Origin: Alphaproteobacteria bacterium | GTDB lineage: Bacteria; Pseudomonadota; Alphaproteobacteria; Caulobacterales; Caulobacteraceae | NCBI GenBank assembly: GCA_018820665.1 | Contig: JAHJNW010000085.1 | Coordinates: 1-42,559 of the forward strand | Reading direction: 5' to 3' | DNA: 42,559 nucleotides | Shown here: positions 31,516 through 40,032 of the stretch, in pieces | How positions within the stretch are numbered: position 1 is the stretch's first letter | Layout: the number at the start of each line of letters is the position of its first letter | The notes under the pieces: generated by a model | Databases searched by the model: none | What the model saw: only the letters and a program-made list of their open reading frames with translations | Told to the model about the DNA's origin: nothing | Translations under genes and position numbers: made by a program

Positions 31516-32199
31516 TTAGCCCCCGAAAAGCCCGCCCAGCCAGGCCCAGGCTTGCGGCAACAGGCCGTTAAGCCAGGCCCAGAACGGCAGCAGATAGGGC
31601 GACACCCAGGTCCAGGCCAGCCAGATGATCAGGGCCGCGGTACAGATCAGGGCGATGGCGCTCCAGGCCAGGATGATGGCCAGTCCGTCCCGCTGCATCA
31701 GGCCAAAGCCGAAGGTGGCGATGATCAGCGCCGGGATCAGGTTGCCGCCCCAGATCGGCAGGATCAGGATGAAGGCCAGCAGGACGGTGGCGATGCCGAT
31801 CAACACCTCCGACACCTCGCTGGTCATGATCGAGAACCGCGGCCGCGACAGCCGCTCCATCATCCGCAGCCGCGGCAACACCTTGGCCACGCCATTGCGG
31901 TAGGTCTCGCGCTCGATCCAGCGACGCAGCGCCCAGCGCGGCAGCCACAGCTGGTCCTGGCGGATGGCGAGCTGGAATCCCATCAGCAGCAGCGGGGCGC
32001 CAAGGATGGTGGTGGTGCCCGGAATGATGCCGATGGCGATGTTCAGCAGGCCAAAAAACAGCATCAGGGCGCCGAAGCCGCGCTCGCCGAAGGCGTTGAC
32101 CAGTTCGCCGAGGTACAGCTTGGGGTCGTCCTTGACGCCGATGTCCTCGATCACCTGCGAAAAGGACCGGCTGTCGCTCTGATAGTCGTAGTCGGGCAT
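31516..32199 (-). CDS. Exopolysaccharide synthesis protein ExoD family
   Basis: This is a 227-aa inner-membrane protein of the ExoD family, with about four to five membrane segments. It contains GFGALMLFFGLLNIAIGIIPGTTTILGAPLLLMGFQLAIRQ, the conserved first half, then RWIERETYRNGVAKVLPRLR and a hydrophobic tail rich in Trp. ExoD was named for exopolysaccharide and alkali tolerance in Rhizobium; the function here is not known. It converges with flagellin. The upstream DUF3008 gene is on the same strand 97 bp away. Confidence 0.9.
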   Translation of the reverse strand: MPDYDYQSDSRSFSQVIEDIGVKDDPKLYLGELVNAFGERGFGALMLFFGLLNIAIGIIPGTTTILGAPLLLMGFQLAIRQDQLWLPRWALRRWIERETYRNGVAKVLPRLRMMERLSRPRFSIMTSEVSEVLIGIATVLLAFILILPIWGGNLIPALIIATFGFGLMQRDGLAIILAWSAIALICTAALIIWLAWTWVSPYLLPFWAWLNGLLPQAWAWLGGLFGG

Positions 32200-32296
32200 C
32201 GGCTGCGGGACTCGGGGCGACGGGGGACGTTCGATCTATGCAGGGTACCGCGCCCGCGCCACTTAACAATCGTCCATTGTGGCCGGCGGCGCGCGG

Positions 32297-32482
32297 TCAG
32301 TCCTTGACGTGCTCCGGCTTGCCCTTGCGCTTTGTGTGGGCGAACTCTTCGAGCTGTTTCTCGCTCATCGACTCGACCATCGACTTCGAGGCGCCCTTCA
32401 GCTCCGATTTCGGCGTATCGCCGCGTTTGGCCGACAGGGCGGCGCCGGCGGCTTTCTGCTGGGCGGCGGATTTGGCGGGCAT
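32297..32482 (-). CDS. DUF3008 family small protein
   Basis: This is a 61-aa basic protein, MPAKSAAQQKAAGAALSAKRG at the start, then KGASKSMVESMSEKQLEEFAHTKRKGKPEHV. It matches DUF3008, a small conserved protein common in alpha- and gammaproteobacteria, of unknown function. The start at 32482 has GGGAGA about 7 bases upstream; the longer frame to 32521 is less likely. No membrane segment is seen. Confidence 0.85.
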   Translation of the reverse strand: MPAKSAAQQKAAGAALSAKRGDTPKSELKGASKSMVESMSEKQLEEFAHTKRKGKPEHVKD

Positions 32483-32553
32483 GGCGAAGTCTCCCTTGTG
32501 AGGAAGACAAACCGGTGTCACCGGCCGCCGGTTCCCCGCAGGGCCGCCTGAAC

Positions 32554-33717
32554 TCAGCTGCCGAGCAGCTCCCGCCCGATCAGGAAGCGCCGGATCTCAT
32601 TGGTCCCCGCGCCGATGTCGTACAGCTTGGCGTCGCGAACCAGCCGCTCCACCGGCCACTCCTTGGTGTAGCCGGCGCCGCCGAGGGCCTGGACGGCCTC
32701 GAGGCTGACCTTCACGGCGTTCTCGCTGGCCAGCAGGATGGCGCCCGCGGCGTCGTAGCGGGTGGTTTTGCCGGCGTCGCAGGCGCGGGCGACGGCGTAG
32801 ACATAGGTCCGGGCGGAGTTGAGGGCGACGTACATGTCGGCGACCTTGGCCTGCATCAGCTGGAAGCTGCCGATCGGCTTGCCGAACTGCTTGCGCTCGC
32901 GAAGGTAGGGCAGGACCACGTCCATGGCCGCCTGCATGATGCCCAGAGGACCCGCCGCCAGCACGGCGCGCTCATAGTCGAGGCCGCTCATCAGCACCCC
33001 GGCGCCGCCGCCGACCGGACCCATGACGTTCTCTTCCGGGACCTCGCAGTCCTCGAACACCAGTTCGGCGGTGTCCGAGCCGCGCATGCCCATCTTGTCC
33101 AGCTTCTTCGAGACGCTGAACCCCTTCATGCCCTTCTCGATCAGGAAGGCGGTGACCCCGCCATTGCCCTCGCCGGTGCGGGCGTAGACCACCAGGGTCT
33201 CGGCGTGCGGGGCGTTGGTGATCCAGAATTTGGTGCCGTTCAGGACGTAGCGGTCGCCGTCCTTGCGGGCCTGGGTGCGCATCGACATGACGTCGGAGCC
33301 CGAGCCGACCTCGGACATGGCCAGGGAGCCGACGTGTTCGCCGCTGATCAGTTTGGGCAGGTATTTGCGCTTCTGCTCGTCGGTGCCCCAGCGGCGGATC
33401 TGGTTGACGCAGAGGTTGGAGTGGGCCCCGTAGGCCAGGCCGATCGAGGCCGAGGCGCGCGACACCTCTTCCATCGCCACCACGTGTTCGAGGTAGCCGA
33501 GGCCGAGGCCGCCGTGCTCTTCCTCGACAGTGATGCCGTGCAGCCCCAGCTCGCCCATCTCGGGCCAGAGCTCGCGTTTGAAGGCGTTGGTCTCGTCGAT
33601 CTCGGCGGCCAGCGGGGCGAGGCGGTCGGTCGCCCAGCGGGCGGTGGTCTCGCGGATCATGTCGGCGTTGTCGCCGAGGCCGAAATCCATCGATTGGGGG
33701 GCGTTGGGAATGCTCAT
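32554..33717 (-). CDS. Isovaleryl-CoA dehydrogenase
   Basis: This is a 387-aa FAD-dependent acyl-CoA dehydrogenase for leucine breakdown (isovaleryl-CoA to 3-methylcrotonyl-CoA). The catalytic glutamate of the isovaleryl type is in the middle of the protein, E249 in [16 protein letters not shown], and not near the C-terminus as in other acyl-CoA dehydrogenases. Other family features are [25 protein letters not shown], and [25 protein letters not shown]. The start is ATG at 33717 ([12 protein letters not shown]), although no strong ribosome-binding site is visible. It follows spmX by 38 bp on the same strand, perhaps by chance. Confidence 0.92.
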   Translation of the reverse strand: MSIPNAPQSMDFGLGDNADMIRETTARWATDRLAPLAAEIDETNAFKRELWPEMGELGLHGITVEEEHGGLGLGYLEHVVAMEEVSRASASIGLAYGAHSNLCVNQIRRWGTDEQKRKYLPKLISGEHVGSLAMSEVGSGSDVMSMRTQARKDGDRYVLNGTKFWITNAPHAETLVVYARTGEGNGGVTAFLIEKGMKGFSVSKKLDKMGMRGSDTAELVFEDCEVPEENVMGPVGGGAGVLMSGLDYERAVLAAGPLGIMQAAMDVVLPYLRERKQFGKPIGSFQLMQAKVADMYVALNSARTYVYAVARACDAGKTTRYDAAGAILLASENAVKVSLEAVQALGGAGYTKEWPVERLVRDAKLYDIGAGTNEIRRFLIGRELLGS

Positions 33718-33755
33718 GCCGGCGGGGGTAGCACCGCGCCGGGCGACTGGCAAAG

Positions 33756-35165
33756 TCAGTCCCGGCGACCCCAGCGCGCGTACAGATTCCACGCCGACAC
33801 CCCGACGCAGATCACGCCGATCAGGGCGAGGACCCATCCGATCACGAGATAGTCGTTCAGGCTGGTCTGATCGACCGTGGCCTTGCGGAAGGCCGCGGCC
33901 GCGGCCGCGCAGGCGGTCAGGCCGGTCACGCCCATGATCAGGAAGGCCCCCGTCACGCTCCAGTCGAAACGCCGGGGCGCGGCCGCCTCGACTTCATGGC
34001 GCAGCACCGACAGGGTCGGCTCCTCGTCGAACAGGACGGTGTCCGCGGATGACGGCTCCGCGGCGGCGCGCTGGTCAGGCTCCCACGCCGGGCGTTCGGC
34101 CTCGACGAAGTCCGCCTCGGTCGCGGGCGTCAGCACCAGCGGCTGGTCGAACAGGGGAGGGAAGGGCGACACTCCCGGTTCCGGCGGCACCAGCGGAATG
34201 ACGGGCGGCGCCGGTTCGGGCTCAGGGTTGGGCGCTGCGGGCGCGGCCACGGGGTCTTGTGCGGTCGTGTCCGCGACGATGTCCTCCGCCGGCGCGACCG
34301 GAGCGGCGGCCTCCGGCGCGGCGGGCGGCGCGCTGGCGGCGGGGAAGCCGGGCAGGGGTCCGAAGATGGGGGCGGCGTAGGGCGAATAACGCTGCACATG
34401 CACGGTGGGCTGCACAGGCGCGGCCCGGAACGGCGTCGGCTTGAAGGCCGGGACGGTCGCTTCCGGCGCGGTCGCTGCGACCGCGGCGCCCGGTTCCGGC
34501 GCCGTATCCGGCCCCGTCTCGCCCAGCAGGGTTGCAACGGCCGCGGCCCGGGCTTCGGCGGGCGCATTCAGGACCGGCTCATCCGCGCCGTGCGCCGCCG
34601 CGGGGGCCTCGTCTGACCCGTCCTCCGGCGCCGCCGGCGCGGGCGGCGGCAGCGGCGCGACCAGCAGATCGGCCAGATGCATCGGACGGGCGGGGTCGGC
34701 GACGAACAGGGCCCGCTCGGCGGCGCGACGACGCAGGCGCGCGTCGGGCGGCGTCGTCTCGGGCCAGCCGATCAGGGCGTCGGCAGCCTCGCCGGCCTGG
34801 CCCTCGTTCAGTCGCTGCAGCACATCCGAGGCGATGAACCGGTCGACGCCGACCGAAACGGCGAAACTGGCGAGGGCGTCAAACTGATGCTGGTTGAGGG
34901 GGGCGGACACCCCTTCGTTCAGGGCCTTCACCACCGGCAGCAGATCGTACTGCAACAACAGCTCGGCGTCGGCTTCGCTGACCGTCAGGCCCTCCCGGGC
35001 CGAGGCCGTGTGGCCATAGCCGATGACCCAGCGGCCGTCGTCCTTCCGCGCCGCGCGCGGCCGGAAGCCCTCGAAGCTCTTGATGAGGACGACTCCCTCG
35101 CGGGAGACCTTCAGCGGATGGGTGTTCGCGTCAGACACCGGATTGACCCAAATCGAGACGGACAT
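33756..35165 (-). CDS. spmX: Polarity protein SpmX (degenerate muramidase, proline-rich linker, two membrane segments)
   Basis: This is a 469-aa protein with the SpmX plan: an N-terminal GH24 lysozyme-like domain (about 18-160; [33 protein letters not shown]), a long Pro/Ala/acidic linker (about 165-395), then two membrane segments ([23 protein letters not shown] and [21 protein letters not shown]). In Caulobacter SpmX marks the stalked pole, binds PopZ and recruits the kinase DivJ; in Asticcacaulis it places stalks. E32 of the catalytic triad is kept, but the position 9 residues later is Lys (Asp at +10), and the triad Thr position is Val. This fits a domain that binds proteins rather than cutting cell wall. 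The identity is by family plan and N-terminal sequence. Confidence 0.85.
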   Translation of the reverse strand: MSVSIWVNPVSDANTHPLKVSREGVVLIKSFEGFRPRAARKDDGRWVIGYGHTASAREGLTVSEADAELLLQYDLLPVVKALNEGVSAPLNQHQFDALASFAVSVGVDRFIASDVLQRLNEGQAGEAADALIGWPETTPPDARLRRRAAERALFVADPARPMHLADLLVAPLPPPAPAAPEDGSDEAPAAAHGADEPVLNAPAEARAAAVATLLGETGPDTAPEPGAAVAATAPEATVPAFKPTPFRAAPVQPTVHVQRYSPYAAPIFGPLPGFPAASAPPAAPEAAAPVAPAEDIVADTTAQDPVAAPAAPNPEPEPAPPVIPLVPPEPGVSPFPPLFDQPLVLTPATEADFVEAERPAWEPDQRAAAEPSSADTVLFDEEPTLSVLRHEVEAAAPRRFDWSVTGAFLIMGVTGLTACAAAAAAFRKATVDQTSLNDYLVIGWVLALIGVICVGVSAWNLYARWGRRD

Positions 35166-35212
35166 GCTCGCTCAGTGGGAAAACCAGCAAACCCCGCGCC
35201 GGTCCAGCGACA

Positions 35213-36625
35213 TCACAGCAGGACGATCGTGGCCAGACCGAGGAAGATCAGGAAGCCGAAGAAGTCCGTTGTCGCCGTCACGAACACGGCCGAGGACACG
35301 GCCGGGTCGAACTTCAGCCGCGACAGCGTCAGCGGCGTCAGCATGCCGACGCTCGCCGCGACCAGCAGGTTCAGCACCATGGCGGCGGCGATCACGGCCC
35401 CGATCTGCCAGTCGCGGAACCACAGGCCCGCCGCGCCGCCGATCAGCGGCGCCAGCACCAGGCCGTTGGCCAGGCCGACCGCGAACTCGCGGCGGAAGGT
35501 GCGCGGCGCATTGGAACTGTTCAGCTCGCGTGTCGCCAGCGCCCGCACGGTCACGGTCAGGGCCTGGGTGCCGGCGTTGCCGCCGATGGCCGATACGATC
35601 GGCAGCAGGATGACGAGGGCCACGATCTGGTCGATCGTCTCGGCGAACCACGAGATGACCACGGCGCTGAGCACCGCCGTGCCAAGATTGATGGCCAGCC
35701 AAGGCACCCGGCCGCGGACGATCTCGGACACCGAGGACCCCCGATCCTCGTCGGACACGCCGGCGAGGCGCAGGATGTCCTCGCGGTTCTCTTCCTGGAT
35801 GATGTTGACGATGTCATCGACGGTGATCTGGCCAACCAACCGCCCCGCCGAGTCCGTCACCGGGGCCGAGATGAGGTGGTATTTCTCGAAGATGTAGGCG
35901 ACCTCTTCCTGGTCCTGGTCGACGGTGATCTCGTTGACCGGCTCCATGATGTCCGCGAGCGCGACGGTGCGCGGGGCGCGCAGCAGGCCGCTGACCGGCA
36001 CGCTGCCGACCGGCCGGTTCAGCGGGTCGACGACATAGATGTCGAAGAACAGCTCTGGCAGGTCCTCGCCCTGTTTGCGGACGTGGTCGATGGTGTCGCC
36101 GACGCTCCAGAACTGCGGCGCGGCCATCACCTCGCGCTGCATCAGACGGCCGGCGGAATCCTCGGCGTATCCCAGCGAGCTTTCGATCGCGGCGCGGTCG
36201 ACGTCGGGCATGGCCGCCAGCACGCGCTCGCGCTGGTCGTCCTCGAGATCCTCGACCACGGCGGCGGCGTCGTCGGAATCGAGCTCCTGCAGGGCCTCGG
36301 CCAGGGTCAGGTGCGGGACGCGCTCCAGCACCTCCTCGCGGATGCCGTCGTCCAGCTCGGGCAGGGTTTCGGCCAGCAGTTCGGCCGGCAGCCACAGCAC
36401 CACCACGCCGCGGTGCTCGACGGTCAGAAAGCCCATCAGGTCCGCGACGTCGGCCGGGTGAAGGTCTTCCAGCAGCGAGCGGAGCTTGAGTCCGTCGCCG
36501 GCGTCGGAAGCGTCGACAACCTTTTCGACGAAGGCGGCCGTCAGGACATAGTCGTCGTCCAGGGCGTCGTTATCAGGTTCGTGGGTGCGCGCGGGGGGCA
36601 GGGGGGCGGATGCGGTCTTGCTCAC
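35213..36625 (-). CDS. mgtE: Magnesium transporter MgtE
   Basis: This is a 470-aa homodimeric Mg2+ channel: an N-terminal MgtE_N superhelical domain (about 30-140; LRSLLEDLHPADVADLMGFLT, ELDSDDAAAVVEDLEDDQRERVL), two CBS domains (about 145-270, with GRLMQREVMAA and GRLVGQITVDDIVNIIQEENREDIL), and a five-helix membrane domain (IVALVILLPIVSAIGGNAGTQALTVTVRALA, ending DFFGFLIFLGLATIVLL). It is closed by cytoplasmic Mg2+ in relatives. The start is GTG at 36625, with GGGAGG 7 bases upstream. An inverted repeat lies in its upstream spacer. Gene spmX follows 47 bp downstream. Confidence 0.95.
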   Translation of the reverse strand: MSKTASAPLPPARTHEPDNDALDDDYVLTAAFVEKVVDASDAGDGLKLRSLLEDLHPADVADLMGFLTVEHRGVVVLWLPAELLAETLPELDDGIREEVLERVPHLTLAEALQELDSDDAAAVVEDLEDDQRERVLAAMPDVDRAAIESSLGYAEDSAGRLMQREVMAAPQFWSVGDTIDHVRKQGEDLPELFFDIYVVDPLNRPVGSVPVSGLLRAPRTVALADIMEPVNEITVDQDQEEVAYIFEKYHLISAPVTDSAGRLVGQITVDDIVNIIQEENREDILRLAGVSDEDRGSSVSEIVRGRVPWLAINLGTAVLSAVVISWFAETIDQIVALVILLPIVSAIGGNAGTQALTVTVRALATRELNSSNAPRTFRREFAVGLANGLVLAPLIGGAAGLWFRDWQIGAVIAAAMVLNLLVAASVGMLTPLTLSRLKFDPAVSSAVFVTATTDFFGFLIFLGLATIVLL

Positions 36626-36678
36626 GCTTGGCCTCCCTGTTTTTCAGATCAGCTGATACCGCCGATGTTGCGCCCCGG

Positions 36679-36698
36679 GGGATTGAGGACTCAATCCC
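36679..36698. promoter_or_regulatory. Inverted repeat upstream of mgtE
   Basis: gggattgag (36679-36687) and ctcaatccc (36690-36698) are perfect inverted arms of 9 bp around 2 bp. The centre is about 64 bp before the mgtE start, so it could be an operator or, in the leader, a hairpin. A further caatc/gattg pairing overlaps its right side. Confidence 0.45.
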
Positions 36699-36767
36699 GA
36701 TTGAAGGTGAAAACCCGCCGGATCGTTGAACCGTAGTTCAGGTCACCGGACGGGCTTCAGACTCAGA

Positions 36768-36854
36768 TGGTGCGGTCGAGAAGACTCGAACTTCCACTCC
36801 GGTTAGGGAACAGCGACCTCAACGCTGCGCGTCTACCAATTCCGCCACGACCGC
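36768..36854 (-). tRNA. tRNA-Leu (anticodon GAG)
   Basis: An 87-nt gene on the reverse strand with acceptor GCGGTCG/CGACCGC, an encoded A-CCA end, anticodon stem-loop CAGCG-TTGAGGT-CGCTG (anticodon GAG), a long variable arm, and a T arm with AGTTCGAGT. It reads CUC/CUU. A long variable arm is normal for Leu. Confidence 0.93.
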
Positions 36855-36906
36855 TCGCATCGGAGGGGGGCTGATAGCGGAGAGAGGGGCGGAAGGGAAG
36901 GGGCTT

Positions 36907-37614
36907 TCAGTGAGGCGCAATCGTCGGGCCGAACACCCGGCGGAAGCTGACCCGCAGGGCCTCGTCCGCCTCGTCCATCGTCGCCGGGACGCCGAGGTCG
37001 ACCAGGCTGGTGACGCCATGTTCCTGGATGCCGCACGGGACGATGCCGGCGAAGTGGGTCAGGTCCGGTTCGACGTTCAGGCTGATCCCGTGGAAGCTGA
37101 CCCATTTGCGGACCTTCACCCCGATGGCGGCGATCTTGTCCTCGCGGCTCCAGCCCGGCCCCTTGCGTTCGACCCAGACGCCGACGCGGCCGTCGCGGAC
37201 GTCGGCCGGCACGCCGAACTCGCCCAGGGCGCCGATCAGCCACTGCTCCAGCCCGCGCACGAAGGCGCGCACGTCGCGGCCGCGGTGGTTCAGGTCCAGC
37301 ATGACATAGGCCACGCGCTGGCCCGGCCCGTGATAGGTGAATTGCCCGCCCCGGCCGCTGCGGTGCACCGGGAAGCGGCCAGCGTCCAGCAGGTCGGCGT
37401 CCTTCGACGACACCCCGGCGGTGTAGAGCGGCGGATGCTCCAGCAGCCAGACCCGTTCGGGCGCCTCGCCGGCGGCGATCGCCGCCGCCCGCGCCTCCAT
37501 CGCCGCCACGGCGGCCGGATAGTCGACCGGTTCGGGCGCGACCACCCATTCGACCGGCCGGCCGTCGGCGCGCAGCAGCTTCGTTACGGCAGGGCTTAAG
37601 GACTGGGAAAGCAT
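36907..37614 (-). CDS. lipB: Octanoyltransferase LipB
   Basis: LipB moves octanoate from acyl carrier protein to lipoyl domains, the first step of lipoic acid synthesis. The 235-aa protein has [16 protein letters not shown] (residues 84-99), K167 in [15 protein letters not shown], and the acyl-thioester Cys194 in [14 protein letters not shown]. The start at 37614 has GAGG 5 bases upstream, with no N-terminal extension needed; the longer frame to 37653 adds nothing conserved. It is divergent from the fliN-like gene with only 30 bp between starts, so the two promoters must overlap into coding sequence. Confidence 0.95.
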   Translation of the reverse strand: MLSQSLSPAVTKLLRADGRPVEWVVAPEPVDYPAAVAAMEARAAAIAAGEAPERVWLLEHPPLYTAGVSSKDADLLDAGRFPVHRSGRGGQFTYHGPGQRVAYVMLDLNHRGRDVRAFVRGLEQWLIGALGEFGVPADVRDGRVGVWVERKGPGWSREDKIAAIGVKVRKWVSFHGISLNVEPDLTHFAGIVPCGIQEHGVTSLVDLGVPATMDEADEALRVSFRRVFGPTIAPH

Positions 37615-37644
37615 GTCGCCCTCAATGTGGGGATCGGGAGCGCC

Positions 37645-37941
37645 ATGCAACAACCACCCGCCCAGTCCCCGTTAGTATCAGAGTCCCCCGTGAGCCAGAT
37701 CGAAGCCGTCAATGTCGAGATCTCGGTCGTCCTGGGACGCTCCGTGCTGCCGATGAGCCAGCTGCTGCGGATGGGCCGCGGGGCGGTGATTCCGCTCGAC
37801 GCCTCGGAGAGCGACGAGGTCTGGATCCTGGCCAACAACTATCCGGTGGCGCGCGGCGAGATCGAGATCCGCGAGGACCGCATCGCCATCACCGTGACCC
37901 GCGCCGCCGACGTCTACGACTTCATGGCCGGCGCGGCCTAG
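37645..37941 (+). CDS. fliN: FliN-like flagellar motor switch protein (SpoA domain)
   Basis: This is a 98-aa protein with one SpoA/FliN domain: [64 protein letters not shown]. FliN forms the bottom ring of the C-ring switch. The length is close to the Caulobacter homologue. The start is ATG at 37645, with GGGAG 6 bases upstream, though a GTG at 37627 is possible. It is isolated from other flagellar genes in this window except the flagellin 6 kb away, and it converges with the BCCT transporter gene. Confidence 0.85.
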   Translation: MQQPPAQSPLVSESPVSQIEAVNVEISVVLGRSVLPMSQLLRMGRGAVIPLDASESDEVWILANNYPVARGEIEIREDRIAITVTRAADVYDFMAGAA

Positions 37942-37961
37942 ACAGGCCCCCGCCGGCAAGG

Positions 37962-39887
37962 TCAGGCCGAATCGGCCCGCTCAGCCGCCCGCCGCCACAT
38001 CTCCAGCCGTTCCAGAACGTCCGCGATCAACTGATCGGTGGTGAAACCGGTGACGTCGCGGCTGCGATCGGATGGGGCGACCCGGGCCAGCAGCCGCCAT
38101 TCCTGACTGCGCCGGGTCTCGGGCGCGTCCAGCGGCGACCAGGCCGGCAGGGGGCGAGCGGCGGCGGCGAGCCGATAGCGGAACGGCGCCCCACCGGCGG
38201 CGGCGTTCAGCGCCACGCCATCGGTCTCCCGCTCGACCGTCGCATCGGTCACGCCTTCGGCCTCCAGCGCCCGCCGCACCGCCTCCAGCGCCGGAACGCC
38301 ATGCTCATCGATTTGACGGTCGATGTCGCGCCGCCGCGCCGGCGAGAGAATGCGTTTGAGCCGTTCACCCAGCGGCGGCGTGGCGGCGCCGAGGGCCACG
38401 CCCTTCAGGTCGGCGTTCATCTGACGCACCAGGCCGGCCGCCAGCAGGATCATGATCAGGGCGAAGGGCAGGGCCGCCACCAAGGTCGCCGCCTGCAGCG
38501 CCCCCAGGCCGCCCGCCAGCAGCAGAATGGCCGCCGCCGCGCCCTCGAGGCCGCACCAGTAGACCCTCTGCCAGCGCGGCGTTTCGTCGGCGCCGCCCGA
38601 GGCGATGGTGTCGATCACCAGCGAGCCGGAATCGGCCGAGGTGACGAAGAATACGGCCACCAGCAAGACAGCGATCGTCGACGTCACGGCCGCGCCCGGC
38701 AGGTATTCGAGGAAGCGGAAGATGGCTGTCGACAGGTCGGTGGTGACGGCCTGGGAGATGGCGCCCGCCGCCTGTCCCATGTCGAGGGCGATGGCCGTAT
38801 TGCCGAAGACGGTCATCCACAGGAAGGTGAAGCCGGTCGGGACCAGCAGCACGCCGATGATGAACTCGCGCACCGTCCGGCCGCGCGAGATGCGGGCGAT
38901 GAACATGCCGACGAATGGCGACCAGGCGATCCACCAGGCCCAGTAGAACAGGGTCCAGTTCGCCATCCAGCCGCGCGGCTCATAGGCGTACATGTTGAAG
39001 GTGCGGACGAAGAAATGGTCGAGATACAGGCCGAAATTCTGCACCAGGGCCTTGAGCAGGAATCCGGTCGGGCCGACGGCGAAAACGAAGGCCATCAGCA
39101 GGACGGCGAGGACCAGGTTGAGCTCGGACAGCCGCCGCACCCCCCGGTCCAGTCCGGTCAGCACGGAGATGGTGGCCGCGCCCATGACGAGGGCGATCAG
39201 CCCGACCTGGACGGCGGTGTTGGACGGCAGACCGGTCAGATAGTTCAGACCGCTGTTGATCTGGGCCACCCCCAGCCCCAGCGAGGTGGCGATGCCGAAC
39301 AGGGTGCCGAGGATGGCGAAGATGTCGACGGCGTCGCCGATCCAGCCGTCGGTGCGCCGCCCCAGCAGCGGATAGAGGCCCGAGCGCAACGTCAGCGGCC
39401 GCCCTTTGCGGTGGGCGAAATAGGCGAGGCTGAGCCCGACCAGGGCGTAGATGGCCCAGGCGTGGACGCCCCAGTGGGTGAAGGTGATGACCATCGCCTC
39501 GCGGGCGGCGGCGAAGGTGCCCGGCGCGCTTTCCGGCGGGGCGGCGTAGTGCTGGACCGGCTCGGCGACGGCGAAATACATCAGGCCGATGCCCATGCCG
39601 GCGGCGAACAGCATGGCCAGCCACGAGACATAGGGGAAGTCCGGCTCGCAGTCGTCGGGGCCGAGCTTCAGCCTGCCGGTCGGGGCGATCGCCAGGCCGA
39701 CCACCAGCAGCAGAAAACCCGCCACCGCCGCGACATAGAACCAGCCGAAGGCGCCGATCACCCAGGTCTGGGCCGCCTGGAAGACATAGTCCGACGTCCC
39801 GGGCGCCAGCACGGCCAGCCCCAGCAGCAAGCCGATGAAGAGGCTGGCGCCCCAGAAGACCCGCGGGTTCATTTTTGACTTGAGCAT
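37962..39887 (-). CDS. BCCT-family betaine/choline/carnitine transporter
   Basis: This is a protein of about 641 aa with 12 membrane segments. It has FAAGMGIGLMYFAVAEPVQHYAAPP (family glycine motif, usually GMGIGLMF) and the BCCT signature around NWTLFYWAWWIAWSPFVGMFIARISRGRTVREFI, where aromatic residues bind the trimethylammonium group. It also has a C-terminal cytoplasmic extension of about 120 residues. Members take up betaine, choline or related compounds for osmotic protection or as nutrients. The start is probably ATG at 39887; ATG at 39872 is an alternative, and neither has a strong site. It is divergent from the hybrid kinase. Confidence 0.93.
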   Translation of the reverse strand: MLKSKMNPRVFWGASLFIGLLLGLAVLAPGTSDYVFQAAQTWVIGAFGWFYVAAVAGFLLLVVGLAIAPTGRLKLGPDDCEPDFPYVSWLAMLFAAGMGIGLMYFAVAEPVQHYAAPPESAPGTFAAAREAMVITFTHWGVHAWAIYALVGLSLAYFAHRKGRPLTLRSGLYPLLGRRTDGWIGDAVDIFAILGTLFGIATSLGLGVAQINSGLNYLTGLPSNTAVQVGLIALVMGAATISVLTGLDRGVRRLSELNLVLAVLLMAFVFAVGPTGFLLKALVQNFGLYLDHFFVRTFNMYAYEPRGWMANWTLFYWAWWIAWSPFVGMFIARISRGRTVREFIIGVLLVPTGFTFLWMTVFGNTAIALDMGQAAGAISQAVTTDLSTAIFRFLEYLPGAAVTSTIAVLLVAVFFVTSADSGSLVIDTIASGGADETPRWQRVYWCGLEGAAAAILLLAGGLGALQAATLVAALPFALIMILLAAGLVRQMNADLKGVALGAATPPLGERLKRILSPARRRDIDRQIDEHGVPALEAVRRALEAEGVTDATVERETDGVALNAAAGGAPFRYRLAAAARPLPAWSPLDAPETRRSQEWRLLARVAPSDRSRDVTGFTTDQLIADVLERLEMWRRAAERADSA

Positions 39888-40032
39888 CGGGAACAAAGCG
39901 CGGCGGAGGCGCGGGTGTTCCGGCAGAGCTTGTCGCTTCCGCCGCCGACGCGCGTCGGGTCGCCCGTCAGAAGGTCATCTTAACCTTGGCCGGGCAGAGT
40001 CCGTCGTGATTGATGCAGTCCGAGTACCAGGC

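Noticed and set aside
38301-39878. 525-codon forward frame opposite the BCCT transporter
   Set aside because: Antisense of a membrane protein, very rich in Gln, Gly, Asp and Arg; no domain.
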